Positions 55,533 to 57,891 of a DNA stretch of 57,891 nt are shown here, piece after piece. The notes beneath the pieces were generated by a model that saw nothing but the letters and a program-made list of their open reading frames with translations, had not been told where the DNA came from and made no database searches. The stretch spans positions 1-57,891 of the forward strand of contig URHG01000012.1 of the NCBI GenBank assembly GCA_900547555.1, in the 5' to 3' direction. The position numbers and the translations under genes were made by a program. Positions within the stretch are counted from its first letter, which is position 1; each line of letters starts with the position of its first letter. Source of the stretch: an uncultured Porphyromonadaceae bacterium. GTDB lineage: Bacteria > Bacteroidota > Bacteroidia > Bacteroidales > UBA11471.

Positions 55533-56798
55533 CTATTTATTTTTAGAGCGCAAGATATTGATGTGTCCCTTCAATTTATATTTCTGCCCGTCGGCACCAC
55601 GAGCCTCTATGACATAATAATATACGCCCGGTGGCACCAACTTGTCGTGATAACGGCCGTCCCAACCGCCGGAAGGATCTTGATAATGATAGATTTGTTC
55701 GCCCCAACGATTGAATATCCAACATTTGAATTCTACAATCGATTTATAAGCGACTTTCCATTCATCGTTTACCCCGGGACTTCCATAAGGAGAAAAAACA
55801 TTGGGTGCTTCGAGCTTCGACTCACCTACCGATATTTCAAAAACCGTATCCCTTTCACAGTAATCGTTATAGGCATGCAAGCGAACATAGGTCGTACCCT
55901 CGTTCTTGAAACTGTACGCTAATTGCCGCTCGACATAAATAGCATCGACAGCCGAAAAATCCGGAGTGGACGAGAACTCCCACGCATAATAATTATCCCC
56001 GTTGACATACGCCGTAAAAGACATATCGACCGGAGCCGAACCGCCGAAACCGCCCGACGGCTGCTCGGCAGCCTCATTGGCCGCCCCCCGCAACGTTTGT
56101 TCCGCAACAGCCCGCATCAAAATAGCGGGCGAAACATAATCGCCGGTAATCGTCCGCGATATGGAACCACCCCAAGCCAAAGGTATAGAATCGACAACTG
56201 TAAATTGTGTCGTCCCATAGGGTGTTGGAATCTCCATTTCGGTATCGGAAAGAACTTCTGCCTCAGACACGACAGAAACATTATCGAGAATCGTTCCGGC
56301 AGCATCGTCCCACTTCGAGGTTTCATAAGAAATCCATCGGGGCAGATACTTCTTTTGGCCTTGCGTTGTATAATAAGGGATAGCAAATCCTTCTCCCGAA
56401 AGCAATACTTTCTCACAAATGTTTTCCTGCTCTTCTCCCGCTTCACACGAACCAACGGAACGATATGAAGAAACCCAGAAACACAAGGAATCGGTATTCT
56501 GCTTTACCATATAACCGCAATCTTTATAAGAAGAAACCAGCACCGAAACATTTCCGCTCTGTGTTCCCATCATCTCGACCCGAGACGAAAGGCCTTCCGC
56601 ATCGAAACGATACCAATAAATTTCATCGGTCGACGACGAGGTATAATGCATTGTTACCGAATTTTCATTCCCGATTACATATACTGCCGATAAACCCGTC
56701 GACGAGTCGACATGACGAAAACAGCTCGCATCGACACTCACCTGCGCAAATACAAGTACAGGAAACATAGAAACAATCAAAAAAAGAAATTTTTTCAT
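55533..56798 (-). CDS. Secreted surface protein with type IX (gliding-type) C-terminal sorting domain
   Basis: A 421-residue exported protein. The start at 56798 (MKKFLFLIVSMFPVLVFAQ) gives a normal signal peptide; a start 12 codons earlier is less likely. The middle is beta-rich and unassigned. The last 85 or so residues match the gliding-motility-associated (CHU_C, type B) sorting domain: PNVFSPYGSPGVNDEWKV, CWIFNRWGEQIYHYQDPSGGWDG, then VPPGVYYYVIEARGADG. This marks the protein for export by the type IX secretion system and attachment to the surface. The domain is known to need PorU-like processing in other species. The gene leads uvrA in an apparent operon with a -7 box 18 bases upstream. 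Confidence 0.85.
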   Translation of the reverse strand: MKKFLFLIVSMFPVLVFAQVSVDASCFRHVDSSTGLSAVYVIGNENSVTMHYTSSSTDEIYWYRFDAEGLSSRVEMMGTQSGNVSVLVSSYKDCGYMVKQNTDSLCFWVSSYRSVGSCEAGEEQENICEKVLLSGEGFAIPYYTTQGQKKYLPRWISYETSKWDDAAGTILDNVSVVSEAEVLSDTEMEIPTPYGTTQFTVVDSIPLAWGGSISRTITGDYVSPAILMRAVAEQTLRGAANEAAEQPSGGFGGSAPVDMSFTAYVNGDNYYAWEFSSTPDFSAVDAIYVERQLAYSFKNEGTTYVRLHAYNDYCERDTVFEISVGESKLEAPNVFSPYGSPGVNDEWKVAYKSIVEFKCWIFNRWGEQIYHYQDPSGGWDGRYHDKLVPPGVYYYVIEARGADGQKYKLKGHINILRSKNK

Positions 56799-56815
56799 CG
56801 TTCGGAACTTTCGGT

Positions 56816-56823
56816 CAAAGGTA
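56816..56823 (-). promoter_or_regulatory. -7 box for the surface protein-uvrA operon
   Basis: CAAAGGTA on the plus strand is TACCTTTG on the minus strand, 18 bases before the chosen start. No clear -33 element. Confidence 0.55.
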
Positions 56824-56957
56824 AGTTTTTTCACACTAAGGAGGAAATAAAAAAACTAAAAAGAGGCTTTTCATATACAATCCCAGTTTCGATATGCAAG
56901 ATTTCGCAAACAGTCTTAAAATTACAGGAAAGAATAGGGCAAAAAACGATTTTTTCG

Positions 56958-56965
56958 TACCTTTG
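56958..56965 (+). promoter_or_regulatory. -7 box pointing into the GC-rich end region
   Basis: TACCTTTG matches TAnnTTTG. It lies 61 bases before truA, still within the AT-rich side of the composition break. It may belong to a native gene that has been replaced by the GC-rich sequence rather than to this truA. Confidence 0.45.
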
Positions 56966-57025
56966 TCTTGCTATCTTTTTGTATCTGTCTGAAAACGTAA
57001 ACACGCGCTAAATTGGTATGTTGCG

Positions 57026-57808
57026 ATGCGTTATTTTGTCGAACTGAGTTACAACGGAGGCCGTTATTGCGGCTGGCAGCGTCAGCGTGACGCCGCTTCG
57101 GTGCAGGAGACGCTCGAACGGGCGCTTTCGACGCTGCTGCGCGAGCCTGTCGAGGTGACCGGCGCGGGCCGTACCGACACGGGCGTGCACGCCGCCTATG
57201 CCGTGGCGCATTTCGACGTAGCGGCGCCGCTGACCGATCCGGAGCATACGGTCTACAAACTCAATTGCCTGCTGCCCGACGACGTCGCCGTCTTCGGCGT
57301 GGCACCGGTCGCGGACGATGCGCACGCCCGTTTCAGTGCGGCGGAGCGCGAGTACCGCTATTTCATCGAGTCGCGCAAGAACCCCTTTACCCGCAGGGCC
57401 GCGTGGCACTATTACCGGCCGCTGGATGTGGAGCGGATGGATCGCGCTGCGGCATCGCTTTTGGAGTACGACGATTTTACCTCCTTTGCCAAACTGAACT
57501 CCAACAACAAGACCAATATCTGCCGCATCGTGCGGGCCGGTTGGGAGGAGTCGCCCGAAGGAGTGTACCGCTTTACGATCCGTGCCGACCGTTTTCTGCG
57601 CAATATGGTGCGGGCGCTGGTGGGGACGCTGGTCGACGTGGGGCGCGGGCGTTACGATGTGGAGGAGTTCCGCGCGATCGTCGAGAGCCGCGACTTGTCG
57701 CGCGCGAGCGGCGGCGCGCCGGCCGAAGGACTTTATCTGTGGGACGTCGCCTACCCTGCCGGAGTGTTCCGGCGCGGGGAACGGACGCGAAACCTGTTGT
57801 TTAACTAA
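57026..57808 (+). CDS. truA: tRNA pseudouridine synthase A, GC-rich
   Basis: TruA makes pseudouridine at positions 38-40 of tRNA anticodon arms. The 260 residues contain the start LSYNGGRYCGWQRQ, the catalytic Asp in GAGRTDTGVHA, FSAAEREYRYFI and FLRNMVRALVGTLVDVGRG. It is complete. Base use is quite unlike every other gene here: 36 of 60 bases are G or C at 57241-57300 and 41 of 60 at 57601-57660, with strong preference for GC-ending codons. The surrounding genes are about 43%. It resembles genes of GC-rich Bacteroidales such as Alistipes. That points either to transfer or to a chimeric contig. Confidence 0.95.
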   Translation: MRYFVELSYNGGRYCGWQRQRDAASVQETLERALSTLLREPVEVTGAGRTDTGVHAAYAVAHFDVAAPLTDPEHTVYKLNCLLPDDVAVFGVAPVADDAHARFSAAEREYRYFIESRKNPFTRRAAWHYYRPLDVERMDRAAASLLEYDDFTSFAKLNSNNKTNICRIVRAGWEESPEGVYRFTIRADRFLRNMVRALVGTLVDVGRGRYDVEEFRAIVESRDLSRASGGAPAEGLYLWDVAYPAGVFRRGERTRNLLFN

Positions 57809-57822
57809 AAATATTCCGAACT

Positions 57823-57891
57823 ATGGGAACGATTCTCTATCTGGTGGGTTTGGTCTGCGCCGTACTGGCGGTGCTCGACATCTTCAAGAAA
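57823..57891 (+). CDS. Start of a small membrane protein, cut by the window edge
   Basis: Twenty-three codons from the ATG at 57823 read MGTILYLVGLVCAVLAVLDIFKK. This is one hydrophobic segment typical of short inner-membrane proteins in Bacteroidales. It lies 14 bases after truA on the same strand and shares its GC-rich character. The rest is outside the window, so the family is not certain. Confidence 0.55.
   Translation, partial: MGTILYLVGLVCAVLAVLDIFKK

Overview
The window looks like a core-genome segment of a gut-type Bacteroidales bacterium. The evidence is the TAnnTTTG promoter boxes in front of many genes, SusC-like/OMP barrels, an NVEALA peptide, six-bladed propeller lipoproteins, a type IX secretion sorting domain, the Bacteroidetes-style dxs-trkA-trkH and ftsK-lolA-trxB orders, and moderate GC (26 of 60 bases in a hand-counted stretch of uvrA). 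A Barnesiella-like source is plausible but cannot be proved from sequence reading alone.

Region 1 (1-6658, minus strand) is the accessory part. It is a compact envelope operon: a TonB-receptor-like outer-membrane barrel, an 81-residue PqqD-like protein, a TPR fragment, a transglutaminase-like lipoprotein with a discoidin-like C-terminus, a cysteine-rich NVEALA pre-peptide, a six-bladed propeller lipoprotein, and the start of another exported protein cut by the window edge. It has the look of a small secreted-peptide system and is the best candidate here for undescribed biology.

Region 2 (7056-11218, plus) couples mannonate dehydratase (uxuA) to a large secreted GH2 enzyme by an ATGA overlap. 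Next, on the minus strand, comes a MATE transporter behind a long leader ending in a strong attenuator hairpin (12683-12843). An AddB-like nuclease (plus) follows, then a minus-strand run of proS, an OmpA-like protein, a small acidic protein, an EamA transporter and clpB.

Region 3 (22608-30810) holds tgt, whose product lacks the usual zinc cysteines; an LptF/LptG-family permease broken by an apparent 8-base deletion; and a minus-strand surface-glycan group (TPR protein, DUF368 lipid-carrier translocase, Wzx-like flippase, two GT2 transferases of low GC). glnS and a GNAT acetyltransferase follow.

Region 4 (33329-47494) is mostly plus strand: pstSCAB-phoU, with a PstS-like domain inserted in PstC and an inverted repeat at its promoter; convergent tspO-sodB; corA; mutS2; and dxs-trkA-trkH.

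Region 5 (47550-56823) has ftsK-lolA-trxB, a Crp/Fnr regulator with two tandem palindromes between its promoter and start codon, and a minus-strand pair encoding a type IX-sorted surface protein and UvrA.

Region 6 (about 57000-57891) changes abruptly to about 60-68% GC and carries truA and the start of another gene. This is either horizontally acquired DNA or, more likely, a chimeric assembly junction. No rRNA, tRNA, CRISPR array, insertion sequence or prophage was recognised.
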